Positions 1 through 8,285 of a stretch of 10,717 nucleotides of DNA are shown piece by piece. Made by a program: the position numbers and the translations under genes. How positions within the stretch are numbered: the first letter of the stretch is position 1; each line of letters begins with the position of its first letter. Source of the stretch: Actinomycetota bacterium (GTDB lineage Bacteria > Actinomycetota > Thermoleophilia > Miltoncostaeales > Miltoncostaeaceae); the NCBI GenBank assembly GCA_947451735.1, contig CANGAY010000008.1, forward strand, positions 1 to 10,717, given 5' to 3'. The notes below the pieces were generated by a model, which ran no database searches, was not told where the DNA came from, and worked only from the letters and a program-made list of their open reading frames with translations.

Positions 1-930
1 GAGCCCGGCTCGCGCCTTGGCCACGAGTTCATCGGCACGGTCGAGGAGGTCGGCAGCGAGGTGACCAACCTGCGCCCCGGCGACCGCGTTCTTGCCTCGT
101 GCTCGATTCTCGACGGCACCTGCCCCATGTGCATGGAGCACCTGCACTCGTCGTGCAACTCGTGGTCGCTGTTCGGCTGGGCGCCCCGCACCTGGCAGCA
201 CGGCGGCGGCACGCAGGGTGGCCAGAGCGAGTACGTGCGCGTGCCGCTTGCCAGCACCACGCTGGTGCAGATGCCCGACGAGCTGGCCGGCATGGACCGC
301 CAGAAGACCATGCTGCCGCTGGTGGACGTGATGTCCACGGGTTGGCACGGCCTTCGCACCGCCGGCATGAAGCCGGGCTACAACGTGGTGGTCATCGGTG
401 ACGGCGCCGTGGGCCTCTCGGCCATTCACGGCGCATCCGCCATGGACGGCGCCAACATCATCGCGCTCGGCCACCACGAGGACCGCCTCGAGGTCGCCAC
501 GCAGCTTGGTGCCACCGGTGTGGTCACGTCGCGCGACACCGACGAGATCAAGGAGCAGGTGCTTGAGATGACCAACGGTGAGGGTGCGCACGTGGTGGTC
601 GACAGCATCAGCGGCAAGTCGTCGATGGCCGCCGCCCACGCCACCGTGCGTGCCGGTGGCGCGATTGCCTGCCTCGGCATGGACCACTTCATGCAGAACG
701 TGCCCGAGATCAACTGGTTCGACCAGTTCCTGCGCAACATCACCATCACCGGTGGCCTTGTGCCGGGCCCGGCCTACTTCCCCGAGCTGCTCGACGCGGT
801 GAAGGCCGGCCGCGTTGACCCGGCTCCGCTGCTCACCACCGAGCTGCCGCTGGAGCAGGCTGCCGATGGCTACCGCAAGATGCAGGCACGGGAAGAGGGC
901 GTCATCAAGGTGTGCCTCGTTCCCGCATGA
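1..930 (+). CDS. Zinc-dependent alcohol dehydrogenase family protein (MDR superfamily), 5' truncated
   Basis: An oxidoreductase of the medium-chain dehydrogenase/reductase superfamily, expected to use NAD(P) to oxidise an alcohol or reduce an aldehyde; the substrate cannot be read. The frame is open to the window edge, so the N-terminus is missing and 309 residues are visible. Visible residues 7-9 are GHE, the catalytic-zinc motif, followed by the conserved glycines of the GroES-like domain and LRPGDRV. The structural-zinc lobe has Cys41, Cys44 and Cys52, but the first ligand position holds Asp38 instead of Cys. Asp109 in the LVDVMSTGWHG segment takes the position of the second catalytic Cys. 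The Rossmann loop GDGAVG lies at 133-138. The stop codon overlaps the next start (ATGA), so this gene heads or lies within an operon with the pyrophosphorylase and methyltransferase. Family assignment is secure; substrate is unknown. Confidence 0.93.
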   Translation, partial: EPGSRLGHEFIGTVEEVGSEVTNLRPGDRVLASCSILDGTCPMCMEHLHSSCNSWSLFGWAPRTWQHGGGTQGGQSEYVRVPLASTTLVQMPDELAGMDRQKTMLPLVDVMSTGWHGLRTAGMKPGYNVVVIGDGAVGLSAIHGASAMDGANIIALGHHEDRLEVATQLGATGVVTSRDTDEIKEQVLEMTNGEGAHVVVDSISGKSSMAAAHATVRAGGAIACLGMDHFMQNVPEINWFDQFLRNITITGGLVPGPAYFPELLDAVKAGRVDPAPLLTTELPLEQAADGYRKMQAREEGVIKVCLVPA

Positions 931-2300
931 GTGAACTGACGGACCAGCTGGAGGCCGCCGGGCAGCAACGCCTGGCGGCCTCCGTGCAGGCCCTGTCCGG
1001 CGAGGTACAGAACCGCCTGGCCATGCAGTGCGCAGCACTCGACCTGCCGCTCGTCACGCGGCTGGTGCAGACGATGGTGCGCGATCGGCAGCCCGACGCG
1101 CAGCACGGCGAGATACGCCCCGCGGTTGTGGACCGTCTGGCCGACCACCCCGATGGGCGCGCCGAGGCGCGCGCGGTGGGGGAGCAGGCGCTGCGCGACA
1201 ACCGCGTGGCCGTGGTGCTGTTGGCGGGTGGCCAGGGCACGCGCCTGGGCTTCGACGCCCCCAAGGGGATGTTCCCCATCGGGCCGGTCACCATGCACTC
1301 GCTATTTGCCATTCACGCCGCCGGCGTTGGGGCAACCCGCCGCGACTACGGGTGCGATCTGCCCTTCTGGCTCATGACCTCACCGGGCAACGATGCCGAC
1401 ACCGTGGCGTTCTTCGAGAAGCACGCCATGTTCGGCCTCGACCCACGCACGGTTGGCACCTTCGTGCAGGGCACGCTGCCGGCCGTTGACCCCGCGACGG
1501 GCGACATCCTGCGTGCGGCACCCGACCAGCTTGCGCTGTCCCCCGACGGCCACGGCGGCATCTTCCGCGCCATGGGCCATGCCGCCGTGCTGGGCGATCT
1601 GGAAGAGCGTGGCATCGACGTGATCATGACCATGCAGGTGGACAACCCGCTGATGCGCCCCGCAGACCCCGAGCTGATCGGCGCCCACCTCATGGCGCAG
1701 GCCGAGATGAGCACGCTGGTGGTGGCCAAGACCTCGCCCGAGGAGCGCATGGGGGTGATGGCCACCGTGGGCGGTCGCACCGCGCTGGTGGAGTACACCG
1801 ACCTGCCGAAGCAGTTGGAGGAGGCGCGCGACGCCGACGGCGGGCTCACCTACTGGGCCGGGTCAACGGGCGTGCACTGCCTCGACCGCTCCTTCGCCAT
1901 GCGCATCGCCAGTGGCCAGATTGACCTGCCGTTCCACCGGGCCGAGAAGAAGGTGGCCACGGTGGACGACTCCGACCCCCAGGCGCCGAACGCCATCAAG
2001 TTCGAGGCGTTCATGTTCGACGCCCTGCCGCTGGCTGCCCGCACGGCCACGGTGGAGATGGCGCGCGCCGAGCGCTTCGCGCCGGTGAAGAACGCTGAAG
2101 GGCCCGACTCGCCCGACACCTGCCGCGCGGCCATGTGCGCCCGTGCGGGGCGCTGGCTGGCCGCCAACGGCGTGACGGTTCCGGACGGCGCGGTGGTGGA
2201 GATCGACCCGCGCTTCGCACAGGACCCGGCCGACCTGCATGGCCGCGTGCCCACCGACCTGGTGATCGACGGGCCGGTGTACTTCCCGCCGCCCGCGTAG
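927..2300 (+). CDS. UDP-sugar pyrophosphorylase, UAP1/AGX-like (UDPGP family)
   Basis: Predicted cytosolic nucleotidyltransferase making a UDP-sugar (probably UDP-N-acetylhexosamine, possibly UDP-glucose) and pyrophosphate from UTP and sugar-1-phosphate. The 457-residue protein carries the UTP-binding loop LAGGQGTRLGFDAPKGMFPIG (from residue 99), SPDGHGG at 205-211 (UAP1: APDGNGG), VDNPL at 238-242, NAIKFEAFMFD at 355-365 and FAPVKNAEG-DSPDT at 384-397. These match eukaryotic UAP1 block by block, including the N-terminal L..AGQ..L helix start, and not bacterial GalU or GlmU. Length is shorter than the roughly 500 residues of eukaryotic UAP1. ATG 927 is chosen because it overlaps the upstream stop as ATGA, which implies translational coupling. 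An in-frame GTG at 912 inside the upstream gene is less likely. No strong Shine-Dalgarno is seen. The exact sugar specificity is not readable. Confidence 0.92.
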   Translation: MSELTDQLEAAGQQRLAASVQALSGEVQNRLAMQCAALDLPLVTRLVQTMVRDRQPDAQHGEIRPAVVDRLADHPDGRAEARAVGEQALRDNRVAVVLLAGGQGTRLGFDAPKGMFPIGPVTMHSLFAIHAAGVGATRRDYGCDLPFWLMTSPGNDADTVAFFEKHAMFGLDPRTVGTFVQGTLPAVDPATGDILRAAPDQLALSPDGHGGIFRAMGHAAVLGDLEERGIDVIMTMQVDNPLMRPADPELIGAHLMAQAEMSTLVVAKTSPEERMGVMATVGGRTALVEYTDLPKQLEEARDADGGLTYWAGSTGVHCLDRSFAMRIASGQIDLPFHRAEKKVATVDDSDPQAPNAIKFEAFMFDALPLAARTATVEMARAERFAPVKNAEGPDSPDTCRAAMCARAGRWLAANGVTVPDGAVVEIDPRFAQDPADLHGRVPTDLVIDGPVYFPPPA

Positions 2301-2303
2301 CCG

Positions 2304-3074
2304 GTGGCCATCACGCGCGACTGGGACGGGGGTTCGTACGACCGCATCTCCGCGCCCATGCTCGCGATGGGGCTCGATGTGCTCGACCGGCTGCACCTGC
2401 GGGGCGATGAGGTGGTGCTCGACGCCGGGTGCGGATCGGGGCGTGTGACCGAGGCCCTGCTGGCCAGGGTGCCGCAGGGGCGGGTGATCGCGGTGGACGG
2501 GTCGGCGTCGATGATTGCCGCCGCGCGGGAGCGGCTGGGCGCACATGCCAACCTCGAACTGGTGCACGCCGATCTGATGCACCTCGATCTGGGTGGCGTG
2601 CGGTGCGACGCTGTGCTGTCGACCGCCACCTTCCACTGGGTGCCCGACCACCCGGGCATGCTGCGCCACCTGCGGGGTGCCATGCGCGACGGGGCGCAGC
2701 TGGCCGCGCAGTGCGGCGGCTTCGGCAACATCGACGCCGTGCACCACGCCGCCGACGTGGTGGCACAGCGTGATCCCTATGCGGCCTCGTTCGCCGGCTG
2801 GGTGGGGCCCTGGAACTTCCGCCGGGCCGACGACATGGCCCACGACCTTCGCGCGGCGGGCTTCGACGACGTGCGCTGCCGTCTGGTGCCCCGTCCCGTG
2901 GTGCCCGATGACCCGGTGGAGTGGTTTCGCACCATCGTGCTGGGATCACACATCGAGCGGCTGCCCCATGACCTGCGCGACCCGTTCGTGCAGGCGGTGG
3001 TTGACCTGATGCCCGAGCCGGTGACCGTTGACTACGTGCGCCTCGACATCGACGCGGTGGCGGGGCCGATCTAG
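2304..3074 (+). CDS. Class I SAM-dependent methyltransferase, trans-aconitate methyltransferase-like
   Basis: A 256-residue Rossmann-fold methyltransferase. SAM-binding motif I is VVLDAGCGSG at residues 37-46. The acidic end of strand 2 is Asp65 in VIAVDGSASM. Asp90 lies in the next motif (HADLMHLDL), and TATFHWVPDH at 108-117 is the segment that in Tam-type enzymes reads like NASLQWLPDH. Length (Tam about 252) and the order of motifs fit the Tam/UbiE-like small-molecule methyltransferases, but the substrate is not determined. The GTG start lies 3 nt after the pyrophosphorylase stop with no clear Shine-Dalgarno, so translation is probably coupled. The residues before motif I (DWDGGSYDRIS) are typical of the N-terminus of this group, which supports this start. 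It is the last gene of the plus-strand run. Its TAG shares the palindrome CTAG with the stop of the convergent gene. Confidence 0.9.
   Translation: MAITRDWDGGSYDRISAPMLAMGLDVLDRLHLRGDEVVLDAGCGSGRVTEALLARVPQGRVIAVDGSASMIAAARERLGAHANLELVHADLMHLDLGGVRCDAVLSTATFHWVPDHPGMLRHLRGAMRDGAQLAAQCGGFGNIDAVHHAADVVAQRDPYAASFAGWVGPWNFRRADDMAHDLRAAGFDDVRCRLVPRPVVPDDPVEWFRTIVLGSHIERLPHDLRDPFVQAVVDLMPEPVTVDYVRLDIDAVAGPI
3071..3074. other. Shared palindromic stop CTAG of two convergent genes
   Basis: The four bases CTAG read TAG at 3072-3074 on the plus strand, ending the methyltransferase. They also read TAG at 3073-3071 on the minus strand, ending the secreted protein gene. The two coding regions therefore overlap by 4 bases and leave no intergenic room for a terminator. 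Each transcript must end inside, or run antisense into, the other gene. Confidence 0.9.
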
Positions 3075-3619
3075 CGGGTGCTCTTTGCCATGGCGGCGAT
3101 GGGGAAGCCCGCGGGGGCATCGAGCCAGTAGCCCCAGGAGGGACCCGACCACGACAGGCCGCGGCGTCCGTGCGGCCCGCGGCAGGTGAGCACCACTGCG
3201 GTGGCCCCTGACAGGTGCCCGGTGGCACAGCGGTATCCCGCGGCGCTGCCGACGCCGCACCCGGGGCTGGTGTTCTCGGATGTACCGATGATCAACCCCA
3301 CCTTGTGGCCGCCCGGGGTGCGGTACGTGGCGCGTACCTCGCTCCCACCACACGTGGTGATGGGCTCGCCGAAGTCGTTGGTGGGGTCGTACGGCTGCTC
3401 GGGCTGCGTGACGAGCCGGATCGTGCGCAGCACCGCACCCTGCGTCGCGCGCGGGTAGGCCAATGGGGTTGATGTGCCGAGCCCGGGGCGCACCTTCGCC
3501 CAGGCGTTGGGTGGCGTGACCGTGCAGTTGCCACTGGCGCAGGCGTTTGGCGCAGCGGATGCGCCGGCAGCAAGCACGAGTGCAGCGGTGGCGATGAGGG
3601 GGAGGGCTCGCAGGCGCAT
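3071..3619 (-). CDS. Small secreted hypothetical protein with six cysteines
   Basis: I do not recognise a family. The 182-residue product starts with a clear Sec signal peptide: basic n-region (MRLR), a hydrophobic Ala/Leu core to about residue 19, and an AxA site (Ala20-Ser21-Ala22). The mature part of about 160 residues has six cysteines (27, 32, 90, 121, 131, 146), which suggests up to three disulfides outside the membrane. It is rich in Gly, Thr and Pro and ends with an aromatic patch (SWSGPSWGYW, 156-165). No lipobox, membrane anchor or catalytic motif is visible. The frame stays open upstream through ispH to 3907, but the signal peptide fixes the start at ATG 3619. It lies 10 nt downstream of the ispH stop and is probably co-transcribed with it, though no functional link is evident. 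A structural or binding role is more likely than an enzymatic one, but this is a guess. Confidence 0.78.
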   Translation of the reverse strand: MRLRALPLIATAALVLAAGASAAPNACASGNCTVTPPNAWAKVRPGLGTSTPLAYPRATQGAVLRTIRLVTQPEQPYDPTNDFGEPITTCGGSEVRATYRTPGGHKVGLIIGTSENTSPGCGVGSAAGYRCATGHLSGATAVVLTCRGPHGRRGLSWSGPSWGYWLDAPAGFPIAAMAKSTR

Positions 3620-3629
3620 GGGCGCGTGG

Positions 3630-4568
3630 CTACCTGATCTGTGGCGGCAGGGCGAACACGACGCCCTCGTCGGTGGGCACTTCGCTGCCCTTGCGGGCGT
3701 AGCCCTGCGTCTCGAGGAACTCGAGCACCTCGCGCACCAGCACCTCGGGTGCGGATGCCCCGGCGGTGAGCGCCACGCGGGGCTTGTGCTCGAGCCACGC
3801 CGGGTCGAGGTCCTGCACGCCATCAATGAGGTACGACGCGGCGCCACCGGCGCGGGCCACCTCCACCAGGCGCTGCGAGTTCGACGAGTTCTGCGAGCCC
3901 ACCACAAGCACCAGCTCGGGGGCCATGTCGGGGGTGCTCACCGACGCCTTCACCGCGTCCTGACGGTTCTGCGTGGCGTAACAGATGTCGCTGCTCGCCG
4001 GTGACTGCAGCGCGGGGAACCGGCGCTTGAGCACCGCGATGATCTCGGCGGTGTCGTCCAGCGACAGGGTGGTCTGGGTGGTGAGTGCCACGTTGTCGGG
4101 GTCGGGCACCTCGACGGTCTCCGCCTGCGCCACATCCTCCACCACGATCACCTGATCGGGGGCCTCGCCCCGGGTGCCGATGACCTCGTCGTGGTCCAGG
4201 TGGCCCACCAGCAGCACGGTGGCGCCCTTGCCGGCGTAGCGGCGCACCTCGGCGTGCACCTTGCTCACCAGCGGGCAGGTGGCGTCGATCACCTCGAGGT
4301 CGCGGGCCGCGCAGCGCGCGTAGATGTCGGGTGCGCTGCCATGCGCCGACAGCACCATCACGGCGCCCTCGGGCACCTCTTCCGGTGAGTCCACGAACAC
4401 CGCGCCCTTGTCGGCGAGGGTCTTCACCACGTATTGGTTGTGCACGATCTCGCCGCGCACGTAGATGGGTGCCCCGCGCTCCTCGAGCAACCGGTCAACG
4501 GTCTCGATGGCGCGATCGACGCCCGCGCAGTAGCCGCGCGGGGAGATGAGATTCACTGAGTTCGGCAT
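3630..4568 (-). CDS. ispH: 4-hydroxy-3-methylbut-2-enyl diphosphate reductase
   Basis: Last enzyme of the MEP pathway: a cytosolic 4Fe-4S protein that reduces HMBPP to isopentenyl and dimethylallyl diphosphate. The 312-residue protein has all expected landmarks. The cluster cysteines are Cys14 (PRGYCAGVDRA), Cys98 (DATCPLV) and Cys196 (DICYATQNRQ). The diphosphate-binding histidines are His43 (EIVHNQYVV), His76 (SAHGSAP) and His126. Glu128 is the proton-relay residue in the HDEV segment. Also present are Thr166/Thr167, the SSNS segment at 228-231 and Ser272. Length is normal for the family. ATG 4568 is chosen because it places the PRGYCAGVDRA motif at the usual distance from the N-terminus; the open frame extends 26 codons further without homology-like sequence. 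There is no Shine-Dalgarno, but a TACCTT box sits 8 nt upstream, so the message is probably leaderless. It is divergent from the phosphatase gene and is followed by the secreted protein. Confidence 0.97.
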   Translation of the reverse strand: MPNSVNLISPRGYCAGVDRAIETVDRLLEERGAPIYVRGEIVHNQYVVKTLADKGAVFVDSPEEVPEGAVMVLSAHGSAPDIYARCAARDLEVIDATCPLVSKVHAEVRRYAGKGATVLLVGHLDHDEVIGTRGEAPDQVIVVEDVAQAETVEVPDPDNVALTTQTTLSLDDTAEIIAVLKRRFPALQSPASSDICYATQNRQDAVKASVSTPDMAPELVLVVGSQNSSNSQRLVEVARAGGAASYLIDGVQDLDPAWLEHKPRVALTAGASAPEVLVREVLEFLETQGYARKGSEVPTDEGVVFALPPQIR

Positions 4569-4576
4569 CGGGTGGA

Positions 4577-4582
4577 AAGGTA
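4577..4582 (-). promoter_or_regulatory. Predicted -10 element of ispH (leaderless type)
   Basis: On the minus strand TACCTT (TANNNT class) is followed by exactly 8 nt and then the ispH ATG at 4568. With initiation about 7 nt after the -10 box, the transcript would begin at or next to the start codon, which fits the lack of any Shine-Dalgarno. No recognisable -35 is seen at 16-18 bp upstream. This is a prediction from spacing and motif only. Confidence 0.55.
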
Positions 4583-4607
4583 GCGCCCCCGGACGTGGCG
4601 CGGCGGG

Positions 4608-4613
4608 TACCCT
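4608..4613 (+). promoter_or_regulatory. Predicted -10 element of the phosphatase gene (leaderless type)
   Basis: TACCCT on the plus strand is followed by exactly 8 nt and then GTG at 4622. This mirrors the ispH side of the same 53-bp gap. It is the main reason for choosing GTG 4622 over the in-frame GTG at 4595, which lies upstream of this box. No clear -35 is visible. The back-to-back -10 boxes are 25 bp apart (4583-4607), so polymerase binding at the two promoters would overlap. Confidence 0.55.
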
Positions 4614-4621
4614 GCCCCCTC

Positions 4622-5431
4622 GTGACCACAGACGCCGCCACTGCAAACGCCGTGCTCGATCTGGCGCTTCGCGCCGCCGACATCGCCGGCCGCCAGCTGC
4701 TCGCCCGGTTCGACCGACCGGCCGAGGGCCTCACCGAGAAGAGCACCGCCACCGACCTGGTGAGCGACGCCGACCGCGAGGCCGACGAGACCATCCTCGG
4801 CATGATCCGCGCCGAGCGGCCCGACGACGCCATCCTCAGCGAGGAGTCGGGCGAGGCCGAGGAGGGCACCACTGGCCTGCGCTGGCTGGTTGACCCGCTG
4901 GACGGCACCACCAACTACCTGTGGAGCTACCCGCAGTGGGCCGTGAGCATCGGCTGCTACGACGACGAGGGCGGCGTGATGGGCGTGGTGCACGACCCCA
5001 TTCGCGGCGAGACCTTCAGCGCCGTGCGGGGTGGCCCGGCCCTGCTCAACGGGCAGCCGCTGGTGCTGGAGCCCCGCGACGACCTGGGCAAGGCGCTCAT
5101 CGGCAGCGGCTTCGGGTACGACGCCGTGCGCCGTCGCCGTCAGGCGCTTCGCCTGTCGGGGGTCATCCCGCACGTGCGCGACATGCGCCGCGGTGGGTCG
5201 GCCGCGCTCGACATGGCCTGGGTGGCCGCCGGCCGCCTTGACGGCTACTACGAGTTCGGCGTCAACGCGTGGGATGTGGCCGCCGGCGCGGTCATCGTGA
5301 TCGCGGCGGGGGGCGAGGTGCAGCAGCTGCCCACCGGCCCCGAGGGCGCCCCCGGCACGCTCGCCGCCCGCCCGGGTCTTGCCGCCCAGCTTCGCGCAGT
5401 GGTTGACGCCGCCGCCGACGGCATCAACTAG
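4622..5431 (+). CDS. Inositol monophosphatase family protein
   Basis: A Mg-dependent phosphatase of the IMPase/SuhB superfamily. It probably removes phosphate from inositol-1-phosphate, but histidinol phosphate or another small substrate (HisN-like) cannot be excluded. The 269-residue protein has the three metal-binding signatures in order: SEESGE at 73-78, DPLDGTTNY at 91-99 (Asp91, Asp94), and AWDVAAGAV at 216-224 (Asp217-218 region). The GGSAALDMAW and AAGRLDGYYE segments before the last motif are typical of this family. Length matches the usual 260-270 residues. GTG 4622 is preferred because of the TACCCT box 8 nt upstream; GTG 4595 would add nine residues without family similarity. The gene is divergent from ispH, sharing a very short promoter region, and convergent with acnA, from which a strong hairpin separates it. 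In actinobacteria such enzymes feed inositol lipid or mycothiol synthesis; nothing nearby confirms that role here. Confidence 0.93.
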   Translation: MTTDAATANAVLDLALRAADIAGRQLLARFDRPAEGLTEKSTATDLVSDADREADETILGMIRAERPDDAILSEESGEAEEGTTGLRWLVDPLDGTTNYLWSYPQWAVSIGCYDDEGGVMGVVHDPIRGETFSAVRGGPALLNGQPLVLEPRDDLGKALIGSGFGYDAVRRRRQALRLSGVIPHVRDMRRGGSAALDMAWVAAGRLDGYYEFGVNAWDVAAGAVIVIAAGGEVQQLPTGPEGAPGTLAARPGLAAQLRAVVDAAADGIN

Positions 5432-5451
5432 ACCGATCGGCCGCCGGAACG

Positions 5452-5479
5452 CGAAGGGCCCGCCGGAGCGGGCCCTTCG
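5452..5479. terminator. Bidirectional hairpin terminator between phosphatase and acnA
   Basis: A perfect 12-bp inverted repeat, CGAAGGGCCCGC / GCGGGCCCTTCG, with a 4-nt loop (CGGA on plus, UCCG in the acnA-strand RNA). On the minus strand the loop is C(UCCG)G, a UNCG-type tetraloop known for unusual stability. It starts 20 nt after the phosphatase stop and 21 nt after the acnA stop. No T-tract follows on either side, so it would act as a tract-less (I-shaped) terminator, as described in GC-rich actinobacteria. Confidence 0.85.
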
Positions 5480-5500
5480 GTACCGCGAGATCCGGGCGGA

Positions 5501-8179
<2,679 letters not shown>

Positions 8180-8184
8180 AAGTG

Positions 8185-8190
8185 CTCCTC
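8185..8190 (-). promoter_or_regulatory. Shine-Dalgarno of acnA
   Basis: GAGGAG on the minus strand, followed by 5 nt (CACTT) and the GTG start at 8179. It is the clearest ribosome-binding site in the window. It decides the acnA start in favour of GTG 8179 over ATG 8209, which lies upstream of the site. Confidence 0.85.
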
Positions 8191-8209
8191 GTGCGAAATT
8201 CGGTGTCAT

Positions 8210-8229
8210 GCCGCGCGCGTCCGCGCGGC
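8210..8229 (-). promoter_or_regulatory. Inverted repeat in the acnA leader (5' hairpin or operator)
   Basis: GCCGCGCG / CGCGCGGC with a 4-nt loop, a perfect 8-bp stem made only of G-C pairs. It lies 19 nt upstream of the Shine-Dalgarno and just downstream of the predicted -10 box. If initiation is near 8231, the stem-loop forms the very 5' end of the acnA message. As DNA it could equally be a repressor site. Its function is not known. Confidence 0.5.
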
Positions 8230-8237
8230 GACCGGGG

Positions 8238-8243
8238 AGGGTA
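8238..8243 (-). promoter_or_regulatory. Predicted -10 element of acnA
   Basis: TACCCT on the minus strand, preceded by G, giving GTACCCT with C-rich sequence after it. The same heptamer precedes the phosphatase gene. Here the start codon is about 60 nt further on, consistent with a leadered message that uses the Shine-Dalgarno. No good -35 hexamer is seen. In the rest of the 106-bp gap toward the lipoprotein I see only a poor plus-strand -10 candidate (TACAAG, 8242-8247). Confidence 0.45.
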
Positions 8244-8285
8244 CAAGAGGCAGGGCACCGGGTGGCGGGGGCGAACGTGGGCGTC

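Noticed and set aside
1850..3228. Long minus-strand frames across the pyrophosphorylase and methyltransferase
   Set aside because: Both plus-strand genes have full family motifs over this region; the opposite frames are Arg/Pro/Ser-rich shadows.
3620..3907. Upstream extension of the secreted protein into ispH
   Set aside because: It overlaps the conserved ispH coding region in another frame; the signal peptide at 3619 marks the true start.
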